NCBI GenBank assembly: GCA_022826865.1
Contig: JAJDUC010000074.1
Location: forward strand, 1-64,000
DNA from: Anaerolineae bacterium
GTDB lineage: Bacteria; Chloroflexota; Anaerolineae; Aggregatilineales; Phototrophicaceae
Direction: 5' to 3'
DNA length: 64,000 bases
Part shown: in pieces, positions 36,673 through 44,552 of the stretch
Position numbering within the stretch: position 1 is the first letter of the stretch
How the letters are laid out: every line of letters starts with the position of its first letter
The notes under the pieces: model-generated
What the model saw: the letters and a program-made list of their open reading frames with translations, nothing else
Databases searched by the model: none
Told to the model about the DNA's origin: nothing
Translations under genes and position numbers: made by a program

Positions 36673-37221
36673 GTGTCGAGGGCGAGCGTATTGCAGCATC
36701 GCGTCTTGCTCCTCAATGGCAGCACCTGGGAGCCGCTTTCTGTGATCACAGTGCCGCGCGCGTTCAATTTGCTGTTCGCGGGCAAAGCCATTGCGGTCGA
36801 GATGACCGGGCAATATTTGAATACGGTACGCAGAAAATTCGAGGTCCCGTCGGTCATCGCCTTGAAGTCCTACGTCAACGTCCCGCGCCGGAAATCCCAC
36901 TGGAGCCGCAAAGGCGTTCTCGTTCGCGACAACTATACCTGCATCTACTGTGGCATCAAGCTCGGCGCGCAATTCAAGGGCAAAGTCCTCAGCAAGCGCG
37001 ATTTCACAATTGACCATGTCATTCCGCGCTGCCTGGGCGGCAAGGACACCTGGTCCAACACCGCCTGCGCCTGCGCCCGCTGCAACCACCGCAAGGGCAA
37101 TCGGCTGCACAATGTCGCCGGCATGCGCCTCCTGTGGGAACCAAAGACGCCGCGCACCAGCTACCTGGTCATCGCATTGGGTTCTGGCCCCGAAGTCTGG
37201 AAACGCTACGTCGAGATTTAG
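36673..37221 (+). CDS. HNH endonuclease domain protein
   Basis: A 182-aa protein with a C-terminal HNH nuclease domain. One zinc-binding pair is CIYC (Cys90, Cys93) and the other CARC (Cys134, Cys137). The catalytic core reads DFTIDHVIPRCLGG (Asp114, His115) and NHRKGNR. The start is GTG 36673; the frame then reads ASVLQHRVLLLNGS, the conserved start of this common bacterial HNH family of unknown role. The upstream gap (36446-36672) has a TATAAT at 36613-36618. The last codons (GPEVWKRYVEI) are repeated in diverged form at 38644-38688, marking an insertion downstream. Confidence 0.9.
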   Translation: MSRASVLQHRVLLLNGSTWEPLSVITVPRAFNLLFAGKAIAVEMTGQYLNTVRRKFEVPSVIALKSYVNVPRRKSHWSRKGVLVRDNYTCIYCGIKLGAQFKGKVLSKRDFTIDHVIPRCLGGKDTWSNTACACARCNHRKGNRLHNVAGMRLLWEPKTPRTSYLVIALGSGPEVWKRYVEI

Positions 37222-37240
37222 TGTATCCAGCGTACAGCGT

Positions 37241-38557
37241 TTAGCTGCTTGTTCTCGTCCAGAGTTGGTCAGTGTCGTCAAAGTACCACTCACCGGGAAC
37301 GGAAGGCACGCAAGAACCTGATATTTTAGGTTTGCCAACACGTTCGTCGAAATCCACGATGACAGGCTTACCAGTCAACGTGCGGACGAAGTCCTCCAGA
37401 ATCTCCGCGCTTTGTTCTGCCGCGTTAAGTAGAAGTCCTTCTTCTTCTGATTCCTTAAGAAACCGTGTCATAGTCTGCGCTTCGGCAAAAATGCGCGCTC
37501 GATCCCAGTCAGGATTGCAGAGACTAAAGGTGTTTTCTACCTGGCGAATATACTCTATGCGACAGCTAGTGTATTCGGGCGCGGGCAACTGCAAAAAATA
37601 TCTTCCTTTGTCAGAATCGAATGTTACACGTTCTTCGTCAATGGCAGCAAAATCAATGCCTGCTTCAATGACGCCGTGGGCCGAAAAGTCAGCGCCATGG
37701 CTGCAGATCCCATCATCAACACCGACATGAAAATCGCGCATGGCGATTTCGTTTTGAACCACCACCAGCTGTGCCTGGGTCTCCAACTGCTGGATTACGA
37801 AGGCCAGTGGGATAGGCGTCGGTGTCGGAAACGGAGTGTATGTCGGCCGCGGCGTATAGGTAGGCAGAGGCGTATGCGTCGGCAATTGAGTGTGAGTCGG
37901 CAGAGGCGTATATGTAGGCGGAAGCGTATAAGTTGGACGCGGGTCCTGAAATGATGCCAGTATTTCGTTATGCGCAGTATGATTTGCGGCACGGCTTAGG
38001 CTCAGAAAGAAGCTGGCGATCTGCGGCGAAGCAAAAAACAGCACGGCAACCACAACAAACGCTATGACAAAAAAACCCTTTACATAGTCGCGGGAACCAG
38101 TACGTGAACCATTCTCACTGTCATCATGATACATTCTCGAATCATTTCTCATGTTTTCGCTCCCCGGCGCTTCCGTACGTCCTTGCCGATCGGACGACTC
38201 CGTTTTTTTCTCGTGTTCGCCGTCTTTGTTCTGTTCATCGCCGGGCTTCTGTTCAGTCCGTGTCTTCCTCTTGGTATTTGTATTGTAATTCCGTCGTTTC
38301 TCATTCCGCCGTCCGGTGCTGTTTCCCCCTCCCCTGCTAGTGAAATCGGCGCTTCCAGTCCTATCGTATCGAGCTCGTTTGAGCCTATCAGAGAGTACTC
38401 TGTACGCTTCGTTAATCTCCTTGAATCTTTCTTCACCATCAACGACTTGGCTAACATCCGGATGATATTTTTTCGCCAACCGACGATATGCGCTTTTGAT
38501 CTCGCTAATATCCGCTCTTCGTGAGACGCCGAGCACTTCATAGTAGTCTCGTGCCAT
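37241..38557 (-). CDS. J-domain, transmembrane, DUF4230 protein
   Basis: A 438-aa protein with an unusual combination. Residues 1-66 form a DnaJ J-domain ([23 protein letters not shown] at 32-34). A charged, low-complexity stretch (67-157) and one membrane helix ([15 protein letters not shown], 162-177) follow. Residues 207-250 are a Pro-Thr linker of [14 protein letters not shown] repeats. The rest (about 252-430) is a DUF4230-like domain: [20 protein letters not shown] and [19 protein letters not shown]. The J-domain would face the cytosol and recruit DnaK, with DUF4230 outside. The gene is AT-rich against its neighbours and lies in the inserted segment between the two HNH ends. Confidence 0.8.
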   Translation of the reverse strand: MARDYYEVLGVSRRADISEIKSAYRRLAKKYHPDVSQVVDGEERFKEINEAYRVLSDRLKRARYDRTGSADFTSRGGGNSTGRRNEKRRNYNTNTKRKTRTEQKPGDEQNKDGEHEKKTESSDRQGRTEAPGSENMRNDSRMYHDDSENGSRTGSRDYVKGFFVIAFVVVAVLFFASPQIASFFLSLSRAANHTAHNEILASFQDPRPTYTLPPTYTPLPTHTQLPTHTPLPTYTPRPTYTPFPTPTPIPLAFVIQQLETQAQLVVVQNEIAMRDFHVGVDDGICSHGADFSAHGVIEAGIDFAAIDEERVTFDSDKGRYFLQLPAPEYTSCRIEYIRQVENTFSLCNPDWDRARIFAEAQTMTRFLKESEEEGLLLNAAEQSAEILEDFVRTLTGKPVIVDFDERVGKPKISGSCVPSVPGEWYFDDTDQLWTRTSS

Positions 38558-38640
38558 TAAATATTCTTTGTGGATTCCGGCACAATAAGATGCAACGTCA
38601 GATTATAATGATGAACGCGATATCGGCAAAATTGTAGTGT

Positions 38641-38690
38641 ACCGCCCTCGGGTCGAGCCCCGAAGTTTGGAAACGCTACGTCGATTTAAG
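38641..38690 (+). pseudogene. 3'-end remnant of an HNH gene (direct repeat)
   Basis: Codons TALGSSPEVWKRYVDLS match the last residues ALGSGPEVWKRYVEI of the HNH protein ending at 37221. At DNA level 38658-38688 repeats 37188-37220 with few differences, several of them silent (GTC/GTT), and one 2-bp gap. There is no coding sequence before it, so only the end of a second, diverged copy is left. It forms one edge of the inserted J-domain/DUF4230 segment. The rest of the gap 38558-38771 shows nothing else. Confidence 0.75.
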
Positions 38691-38771
38691 CCCAATACCG
38701 ATTCCCTTATAGGCCACCAAGACCAGTCAATAGACAATCGAAGTATCGAAACAACTTTAAAGGACAACATC

Positions 38772-40037
38772 ATGGAATCTTTTCAACACCGAGGCATTTG
38801 GTGGCTGCCAGGCGACGAAAGTCCTAAGCTTGTTGGTACGTTGTCATTTGATCCGGGAAAAGGTGGCAGACTCGAACTTTCAGAATTGATCACGGACCAC
38901 AGTCACCCTCCAATCATCAATTTCTCAAGGAAATATGATGTCATTTACGGAGTAGCGGCGGGAGCTCAAGTTACGTTGAAAAGTTGTCACGTAAGCAGTG
39001 AACACAATCCAGTTCCGGATCTTCGAGTATATGAATTGGTAGTTTCGTACATACATATGAATCATCAGTTTGCGGACGCCGAAGAGCTAATTGTCGAGGA
39101 ATCATCGCTCAGTTATTCTCAAATCACGTTTGGTCTTACTCACTTACACGAATGGATGGGACAGCAACTATTCAATGAAGAAAATGGAGCCTTTGCCTTT
39201 GACTACTTCACACCCATTGAAGCAGAATTGACCGATAGCGGAGATAAGATCATTTTCTGTTTCGCTAACCGTAGAGAACGCACCTCTACAACCAGAACTC
39301 TTCGCAGCGAAGCCCGAATTGTAGTACGTCCAAAAGATAAACTTCATTTCGACGATTACTTCCTCTCAATATATCTTCATCTTCCCAACTTGTTGACTTT
39401 GGCGGCAGGTAAACCCAACTTTCCTTTCAATATACAAGGAAAAACCGCAGATGGGAAAATGGTAACGGACATATTTTACCAACTTCCGGGATTCACTGAG
39501 CAACGTAAAAACACTTATAACCACGACATGCTATTCACATTTGACGACATAAAAGATGATCTTGCCAAGTATTTGTCTAATTGGATGAAAAAGGCAGCCG
39601 ACCTGTGGCCAGTTTACGTACAATTCTCAAAGGCTTATCTGCAAAATGATAACGACACGGAAACAAAATTCATGAATATGGCACAAGCACTAGAGGCTTA
39701 CTACAGGTATTTAAAGGGAGACAAGAAAACGAAGCTGGAAGACATGCTTTTGCATGTATGTAATGAAGTAAAAGCTCACTATTTTGGTGTCGTTGAGCAG
39801 TTGCTTGGAGACGTCGAAGGATTTTGCAAGAAAGCCGCGCTTGGTAGACACAATCTCTCACACCATCCGACGAAGCGGATTCCTAATGCCGCTGACTGGC
39901 GCGAACGTCCCGTATACGTTAGAAAGATGCTTTTCCTGTTGCGTCTCTGTCTCCTTATCGAATTAGAGTTGCCGCCAGCGACAGTAAAACCACGCATATA
40001 CAGCAATGATGACTTCAATTACTTAATAAAAACATAA
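38772..40037 (+). CDS. ApeA-like HEPN protein (anti-phage defence)
   Basis: A 421-aa protein resembling ApeA, a single-protein abortive-infection defence with an N-terminal ApeA domain and a C-terminal HEPN nuclease domain. The start HRGIWWLPGDESPKLVGTLS is the ApeA-type beginning. The C-terminal part has the HEPN active-site motif R-x4-H in GRHNLSHHP (Arg359, His364). The start ATG 38772 has AAAGGA 8 nt upstream; the longer frame back to 38637 only reads through the HNH remnant. The composition is low in GC (39001-39060 has 22 of 60), against 41 of 60 at 40501-40560, so it is probably acquired. Confidence 0.75.
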   Translation: MESFQHRGIWWLPGDESPKLVGTLSFDPGKGGRLELSELITDHSHPPIINFSRKYDVIYGVAAGAQVTLKSCHVSSEHNPVPDLRVYELVVSYIHMNHQFADAEELIVEESSLSYSQITFGLTHLHEWMGQQLFNEENGAFAFDYFTPIEAELTDSGDKIIFCFANRRERTSTTRTLRSEARIVVRPKDKLHFDDYFLSIYLHLPNLLTLAAGKPNFPFNIQGKTADGKMVTDIFYQLPGFTEQRKNTYNHDMLFTFDDIKDDLAKYLSNWMKKAADLWPVYVQFSKAYLQNDNDTETKFMNMAQALEAYYRYLKGDKKTKLEDMLLHVCNEVKAHYFGVVEQLLGDVEGFCKKAALGRHNLSHHPTKRIPNAADWRERPVYVRKMLFLLRLCLLIELELPPATVKPRIYSNDDFNYLIKT

Positions 40038-40161
40038 ATGATAGTCGTCGCTTCCACTAAAGCGAATTGGCCGCCGTCTGCAGCGAGCAGCCCAGAGAAT
40101 CGAGGCATAGGGCGCAGACCAGATTGATCCCCCGAATTTCGCCGGAAGACTGAGCAGTCTG

Positions 40162-41289
40162 TTAACCCGTCTTATGCCAGTCCATAAGAATGGCCGCTAT
40201 CAGCGCAGCCTGGCGCGGCAGGCTGTTGACAATGATGTGTTCATGCGGGGCATGGGCGCCATCGCCGTGCGCGCCAAGACCGTCCAGGGTCGGGATGCCC
40301 ATAGCGGCGGTGAAATTGCCATCGGAGCCGCCGCCAGTGCCGCCTTCATAAATCGTGAGACCATGTTTTGCGCCGATGGCGGCAGCCCGCTCAAATAGCT
40401 CCGGGCGCCTTTCCATCGGCGGTCGATGGGCGCCGCGCGCGCAGGTGACTTTTGCGCCCGGCATCTTCGGATACAAGCTCGTGAGCGCCTCGTGGAGATC
40501 GCGCATGGCTTGCCGGGTCAACGCGCGCGTGTCGATATGGGCGCGAACGAGAGCCGGGATGACATTGCCGGCTGATCCGCCGTCCACCAAGGTAATCGAA
40601 ACCGATGTACCCTGTTTGAGATCGTTCAGCTTGTTGATTTCCAAGACTTGCTGGGCGAATTCAATGATGGCGTTGATGCCTTCCTGGGGCGCGATGCCGG
40701 CGTGGGCGGCCCGGCCCTCAACGGTCAATTCGTATTTGCCGCCGCCCTTGCGCCAGGTCTTGATGGCGCCCTCTTTGGTCGCCGGCTCCATGACCAGGAT
40801 TAGTTCGCACCCGGCCGCCTGCGACTTGATCAGATCTTCACTGAAAGGGCTGCCGATTTCTTCATCGGTTGTGAGCAAGAAATGTATCGGACGCTCGGGC
40901 AGCGCTCCCCATTGCTGAAGGGCGCGGATCGCCTCCAGCGCGATAACGGCGCCGCCTTTCATATCGAGCGCGCCGGGACCGTAATAACGGCCCGCCTCGC
41001 TGCGGATCGGCATTGATTCCAATGAGCCGATTGCGTGGACGCTGTCGATATGGACCAGAAAGAGATAAGGTTTGCCCGGCCAGTTCGCGTTCCAGCGTGC
41101 CAACAGAAAATCGCCGACCTCGGTTTGTGGAATGCGCTCCACAGAATCCGCGTTTGCGCGCTTGAATTGCTCTTCCATATAGTCGACCAGCTTGTCGACG
41201 CTGCCTTTCTCGCGCGTGAAAGATTCGCGCTTCACCATCTCGGTAAGCTGGTCGAGCATGGCAGTTTCCCGCCCCTGAAAATACTCCAA
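40162..41289 (-). CDS. M20 family metallopeptidase (carboxypeptidase G2-like)
   Basis: A 375-aa zinc peptidase with an inserted dimerisation domain. The metal and catalytic motifs are LFLVHIDSVHA (His, Asp), GPGALDMKGG (bridging Asp), TDEEIGS (catalytic Glu, then Glu) and the C-terminal His in GLGAHGDGAHAPHEHI. The signature GRAAHAGIAPQEGINAI of the lid domain is present. It probably removes C-terminal glutamate or other residues from peptides or folate-like compounds. The start TTG 41289 is a guess; ATG 41259 would shorten it by 10 residues. It faces the ApeA-like gene across a 124-bp gap with no clear terminator. Confidence 0.9.
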   Translation of the reverse strand: MEYFQGRETAMLDQLTEMVKRESFTREKGSVDKLVDYMEEQFKRANADSVERIPQTEVGDFLLARWNANWPGKPYLFLVHIDSVHAIGSLESMPIRSEAGRYYGPGALDMKGGAVIALEAIRALQQWGALPERPIHFLLTTDEEIGSPFSEDLIKSQAAGCELILVMEPATKEGAIKTWRKGGGKYELTVEGRAAHAGIAPQEGINAIIEFAQQVLEINKLNDLKQGTSVSITLVDGGSAGNVIPALVRAHIDTRALTRQAMRDLHEALTSLYPKMPGAKVTCARGAHRPPMERRPELFERAAAIGAKHGLTIYEGGTGGGSDGNFTAAMGIPTLDGLGAHGDGAHAPHEHIIVNSLPRQAALIAAILMDWHKTG

Positions 41290-41327
41290 TATCTTGGAAA
41301 TCCCTCACCTCCCCTATTCCGCCGGCT

Positions 41328-42251
41328 TCATTCTTGAGCGCCGGCTTGAGCACTGTTCTCTTTGATTTGACCCTTGAACCATTCGACCATCTGTTCCGCG
41401 AGTTCTGGCTGGGTTGCGAGAAGCTCTGCGCCCCGGCCTTCGCTCACCTGAATAAATTGCACCGAACCAAGCGCCGCGTTCGCCAAGGCTGCGGCCGCGC
41501 CCAAGGATTCGGCATCGTTTCTTGCGGCGGCCAGCCACAAAGGGCGCTGGCCCAAAGACGGCAGGACATTCAGGAGAGAATCGCGCGCGAGCGGACTGAA
41601 GAGCGCCAGCGCGTCGCAGAGCGTGTTTACGGAGCAACTGAGCGCGGCCAGATCGGCGGCGCGCGCTGCTCCAACCAGGCCGATCAAACCGGCGTCCACC
41701 GTGGGCAAGGCGATCAGAGACTGCAACATCGTCTCGACTTGTCGGGCCGGCGTAAGCGGGCCGGTTTGCAAAACCAGCACCACAAAGCCTTGCGCCGCCA
41801 ACTGCCGCGGCATGTCGCCCCAAGCGGCGACATCGGCGCCGAGTATCAAAATTCCTGGCTGGCGAACGACGGATTGTTGGTATAGCTCGCCCGACACAAC
41901 GGTGGCGGCGTCGAGCAGGACGGTGACGCCGCGTTCGGAAGCCCCGCTTGGAACCGGTGGCAAGACGGCGCCCGCCGGCAAAGAGGCATAGAGCGGACTT
42001 GTCTCCCCGATATGCCGACGGTCTTCGGCGTAGAGTTCCTCCGAATTGAGGATGAGCAAGGTCGGCGACGGCACGGGCGACGGCGCCAATGTCGCAGTCG
42101 GTTCTGGCGTCAAGGCGATGCCGGAGCTGGAAGAGCAGGCCGCCAGGAGCGGCGCTGCGCCGAATATGAATAGAAAAATCAGTAGCGCGCGAGCAATGCG
42201 CGCGGGCAGAGGCTTTTGTAAAGTCGCTGCGGATTTAGATGGCCTTGGCAT
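41328..42251 (-). CDS. lipoprotein with degenerate alpha/beta-hydrolase fold
   Basis: A 307-aa predicted lipoprotein: after a basic start the helix ARALLIFLFIFGAAPLLAAC ends in the lipobox LAAC, followed by a Ser/Thr/Pro linker (TPEPTATLAPSPVPSPT). The remainder has an alpha/beta-hydrolase rhythm: GVTVLLDAA, PGILILGADVAAWG, FVVLVLQTG. The place of the nucleophile elbow reads LVGAARAADL, without Ser, and a late Asp/His pair is not obvious. It may bind rather than cleave its ligand. It overlaps the upstream methyltransferase gene by 17 bp. Confidence 0.6.
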   Translation of the reverse strand: MPRPSKSAATLQKPLPARIARALLIFLFIFGAAPLLAACSSSSGIALTPEPTATLAPSPVPSPTLLILNSEELYAEDRRHIGETSPLYASLPAGAVLPPVPSGASERGVTVLLDAATVVSGELYQQSVVRQPGILILGADVAAWGDMPRQLAAQGFVVLVLQTGPLTPARQVETMLQSLIALPTVDAGLIGLVGAARAADLAALSCSVNTLCDALALFSPLARDSLLNVLPSLGQRPLWLAAARNDAESLGAAAALANAALGSVQFIQVSEGRGAELLATQPELAEQMVEWFKGQIKENSAQAGAQE

Positions 42252-43002
42252 GGACGATCAGCCGTTCGCTGTCCGCCTGGTATGGCGCGCCGTCTGTGTC
42301 GCCGTAGACTTGCGTCGCGCGCAAGCCACAGTATTCCAGCAAGAGCCGCAACTCGGGCAGAAAAAAATATCGCAATTGATGCGGCACAATCATGCGCCTT
42401 AGGACTCCGTCGCCATCGATCTCATCATATACCCATTCGACATGCAAGACTTGCGCAGCGCGATCGAGATAAGTAATCGACTGCAGCATGATGAGATGAC
42501 CGCTATCGGGGTCGAGGAATTTGCGCTCGAGCGCGGGCGAATCATTATCTTCCGCGGCAAAGGCCGGGCCCGGGTTAGGCAAGTCTATGACAACCTGTCC
42601 GTCGGCGGCGAGGATGCTGCGCAATTTTCGAAACAGCGCAATCTGCCCTTTCTGATCTTTAAAGTGCATCAGGAGGTTATAAGACAGAAGAACAAGCTGA
42701 AACTTGTTTTCCCGGTTCAGGTCTATGACATCGCCACATTGATAACTGATCAGCTGGCGCAGATGCGGCTGCGCCTCCAGTTTGCGCTCGAGCCGATCGA
42801 GCATGGCGCGGTCATTGTCGATGCCGTGGACACGCCGCCCGTCGCGGGCCAGATGCAGCAGGATGCGGCCGGTTCCGCAGCCAACATCCAGTGTTTCCCC
42901 CGGGCTTGCCGCCGCGAGTCGGCTGTACATCTGCAGATCATCGCTCTTGTCAACATTTTCGGCGTCATAGAAGCGCGCCACAGCGGTATAGAAGGCGGAC
43001 AT
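42235..43002 (-). CDS. class I SAM-dependent methyltransferase
   Basis: A 255-aa methyltransferase from ATG 43002 (a TTG at 43008 would add two residues). Motif I is TLDVGCGTGRILLHLARDG, the Asp that binds the ribose is in GIDNDRAML, and motif II is the CGDVIDLNREN region. It then reads LVLLSYNLLMHFKDQKGQ and ADGQVVIDLPNPG, typical of SAM methyltransferases acting on small molecules; the substrate is unknown. It overlaps the lipoprotein gene by 17 bp. Upstream is a 250-bp gap that holds a kinase remnant. Confidence 0.85.
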   Translation of the reverse strand: MSAFYTAVARFYDAENVDKSDDLQMYSRLAAASPGETLDVGCGTGRILLHLARDGRRVHGIDNDRAMLDRLERKLEAQPHLRQLISYQCGDVIDLNRENKFQLVLLSYNLLMHFKDQKGQIALFRKLRSILAADGQVVIDLPNPGPAFAAEDNDSPALERKFLDPDSGHLIMLQSITYLDRAAQVLHVEWVYDEIDGDGVLRRMIVPHQLRYFFLPELRLLLEYCGLRATQVYGDTDGAPYQADSERLIVHAKAI

Positions 43003-43128
43003 GCCCAAATCCCCGAAGCACTCAAATGCCGAATAAAAGTCTTGCGGACTGCATGCCGTCCAGTGTAGACCGATACGTTTGATCGCGTTGCGCCAAGAGC
43101 CAAGCGAATTCCTCCCGAATTGAGATAA

Positions 43129-43256
43129 TTGTACGACATTCGCTCGCTAGTCGAGGCGTATGGCGGCCATATCGCCGTCAATAGCAAAGGCCTCAGGGGA
43201 CCGCCGTTGAATTCAGCTTGCCCTTGCAGACGGGCCGCAAGCTGGACCGGCGCTAA
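43129..43256 (+). pseudogene. histidine-kinase C-terminal remnant, frameshifted
   Basis: The plus strand codes for YDIRSLVEAYGGHIAVNSKG, the end of a sensor kinase ATP-binding (HATPase) domain. After a shift near 43195 the next frame gives GTAVEFSLPLQTGRKLDRR and a stop at 43254-43256. Both halves are in the right order, so this is the broken 3' end of a kinase gene whose beginning has been lost. It ends against the thiolase stop codon. Confidence 0.75.
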
Positions 43257-44437
43257 TTCAGATTCTGGAAGATGCCGGCCGCGCCCATGCCGCCACCGAT
43301 GCACATCGTCACCAGGCCATAATTGCTGCCGCGGCGCTTCATCTCGTTGATGATCTGCACGGTCAGCTTGGCGCCGGTGCAACCCAGCGGGTGGCCCAGG
43401 GCTATCGCGCCGCCATTCACATTGACGATTTGCGGATCGAATTCCAATTCGCGGATGACGGCGAGTGATTGCGAAGCGAAGGCTTCGTTCAATTCGATGA
43501 GGTCGATATCGTCGAGCTTCATGCCGCTGCGTTGCAAAACCTTGGGCACGGCTTTGATCGGTCCGACGCCCATGATTTCCGGACGGACGCCAGCCACCGC
43601 GAAACCGACAAAGCGCGCCAATGGCGTCAAGCCCAGATGCTCGGCCTTCTCGCGCTCCATCACGATGACAGCGGCGGCGCCATCGCTCAGCGGGCTGGAG
43701 TTGCCAGCCGTAACTGAACCATTCGGCTTGAAGACGGGCTTCAACGCGGCGAGGGCTTCCGGCGTGGTTTCGCGGCGCAGATGCTCGTCCTGCGTCAGCG
43801 CCTTGGATACGGTTGCCGGTCGGCCGTCGCCGCCGACCACGTTCTCTTCCCAATTGAAAGGCACGATTTCCTGAGCGAAATAGCCGGCATCGGTGGCGTC
43901 GGCCGCCTTCCGATGGCTGTGATAAGCGAATTCGTCCATATCCTCGCGGCTGATGCCAAATTCGGAAACAACACGTTCCGCGGTGAGTCCCATGCTCATG
44001 TAGACATGGGGATCGTTTTCCGCCATGTGCGGGTTGGGGCTGAGGTGATGCCCGGTCATGGGCACGGCGGACATGGACTCGGCGCCGCCGGCGATCACGA
44101 CATCGGCCTGGTCGGCAATGACGCTGTTGGCGGCGAGCGCGATCGCTTGCAAGCCGCTGGAGCAGAAGCGATTCACGGTCTGCCCGGGCGTGTCGACAGG
44201 CAAGCCGGCGCGCAAAGCGATCACGCGGGCGAAGTTCATGCCCTGCGCCCCTTCCGGCATGGCGCAACCGATGATCACATCGTCGATTGTCTGCGGGTCG
44301 AGCGCGCCGGCCGTCGCCTCGAGCAGGTCGGCGATGACGGTGGCGGCCATGTCGTCCGAGCGGGCGTTTTTGCTGTTGCCGCGGACGGCTTTGCCGACGG
44401 CGGTGCGGGAGGCCGCTACGATAACTGCCTGGCGCAT
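43253..44437 (-). CDS. acetyl-CoA C-acyltransferase (thiolase)
   Basis: Cleaves 3-ketoacyl-CoA with CoA in beta-oxidation, or condenses two acetyl-CoA, cytosolic. It has 394 aa from ATG 44437, which has a strong GAGGAA 8 nt upstream; the frame open to 44515 is only leader. The catalytic Cys is in NRFCSSGLQAIALAAN, the His in ALGHPLGCTGAKL and the second Cys in TMCIGGGMGAAGIF. Next to the FadN-type gene it completes the last two steps of beta-oxidation, so degradation is the more likely direction. A 115-bp gap separates it from that gene. Confidence 0.95.
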   Translation of the reverse strand: MRQAVIVAASRTAVGKAVRGNSKNARSDDMAATVIADLLEATAGALDPQTIDDVIIGCAMPEGAQGMNFARVIALRAGLPVDTPGQTVNRFCSSGLQAIALAANSVIADQADVVIAGGAESMSAVPMTGHHLSPNPHMAENDPHVYMSMGLTAERVVSEFGISREDMDEFAYHSHRKAADATDAGYFAQEIVPFNWEENVVGGDGRPATVSKALTQDEHLRRETTPEALAALKPVFKPNGSVTAGNSSPLSDGAAAVIVMEREKAEHLGLTPLARFVGFAVAGVRPEIMGVGPIKAVPKVLQRSGMKLDDIDLIELNEAFASQSLAVIRELEFDPQIVNVNGGAIALGHPLGCTGAKLTVQIINEMKRRGSNYGLVTMCIGGGMGAAGIFQNLN

Positions 44438-44552
44438 GAGTATTTCCTCTCGGCTTACCGGAGTCGCCCAATCGCTAAACCGGAAGCTTGCTTCATAAGA
44501 TATTGCCCTTCGCAAGAGTTGTTATCTAAACACACCATGACTTTATGTATTG

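Noticed and set aside
37840..37940. Short repeated units that look like a CRISPR or tandem repeat
   Set aside because: They are the codons of the Pro-Thr linker ([10 protein letters not shown] type) in the J-domain/DUF4230 protein, with no spacers of constant length.
42750..44471. 573-codon frame on the minus strand
   Set aside because: An out-of-frame reading of the thiolase and of the methyltransferase start; low-complexity Arg/His-rich translation.
44500..44552. TTGACA as promoter of the thiolase gene
   Set aside because: No -10-like hexamer at 16-18 nt; the gene may be read from upstream.
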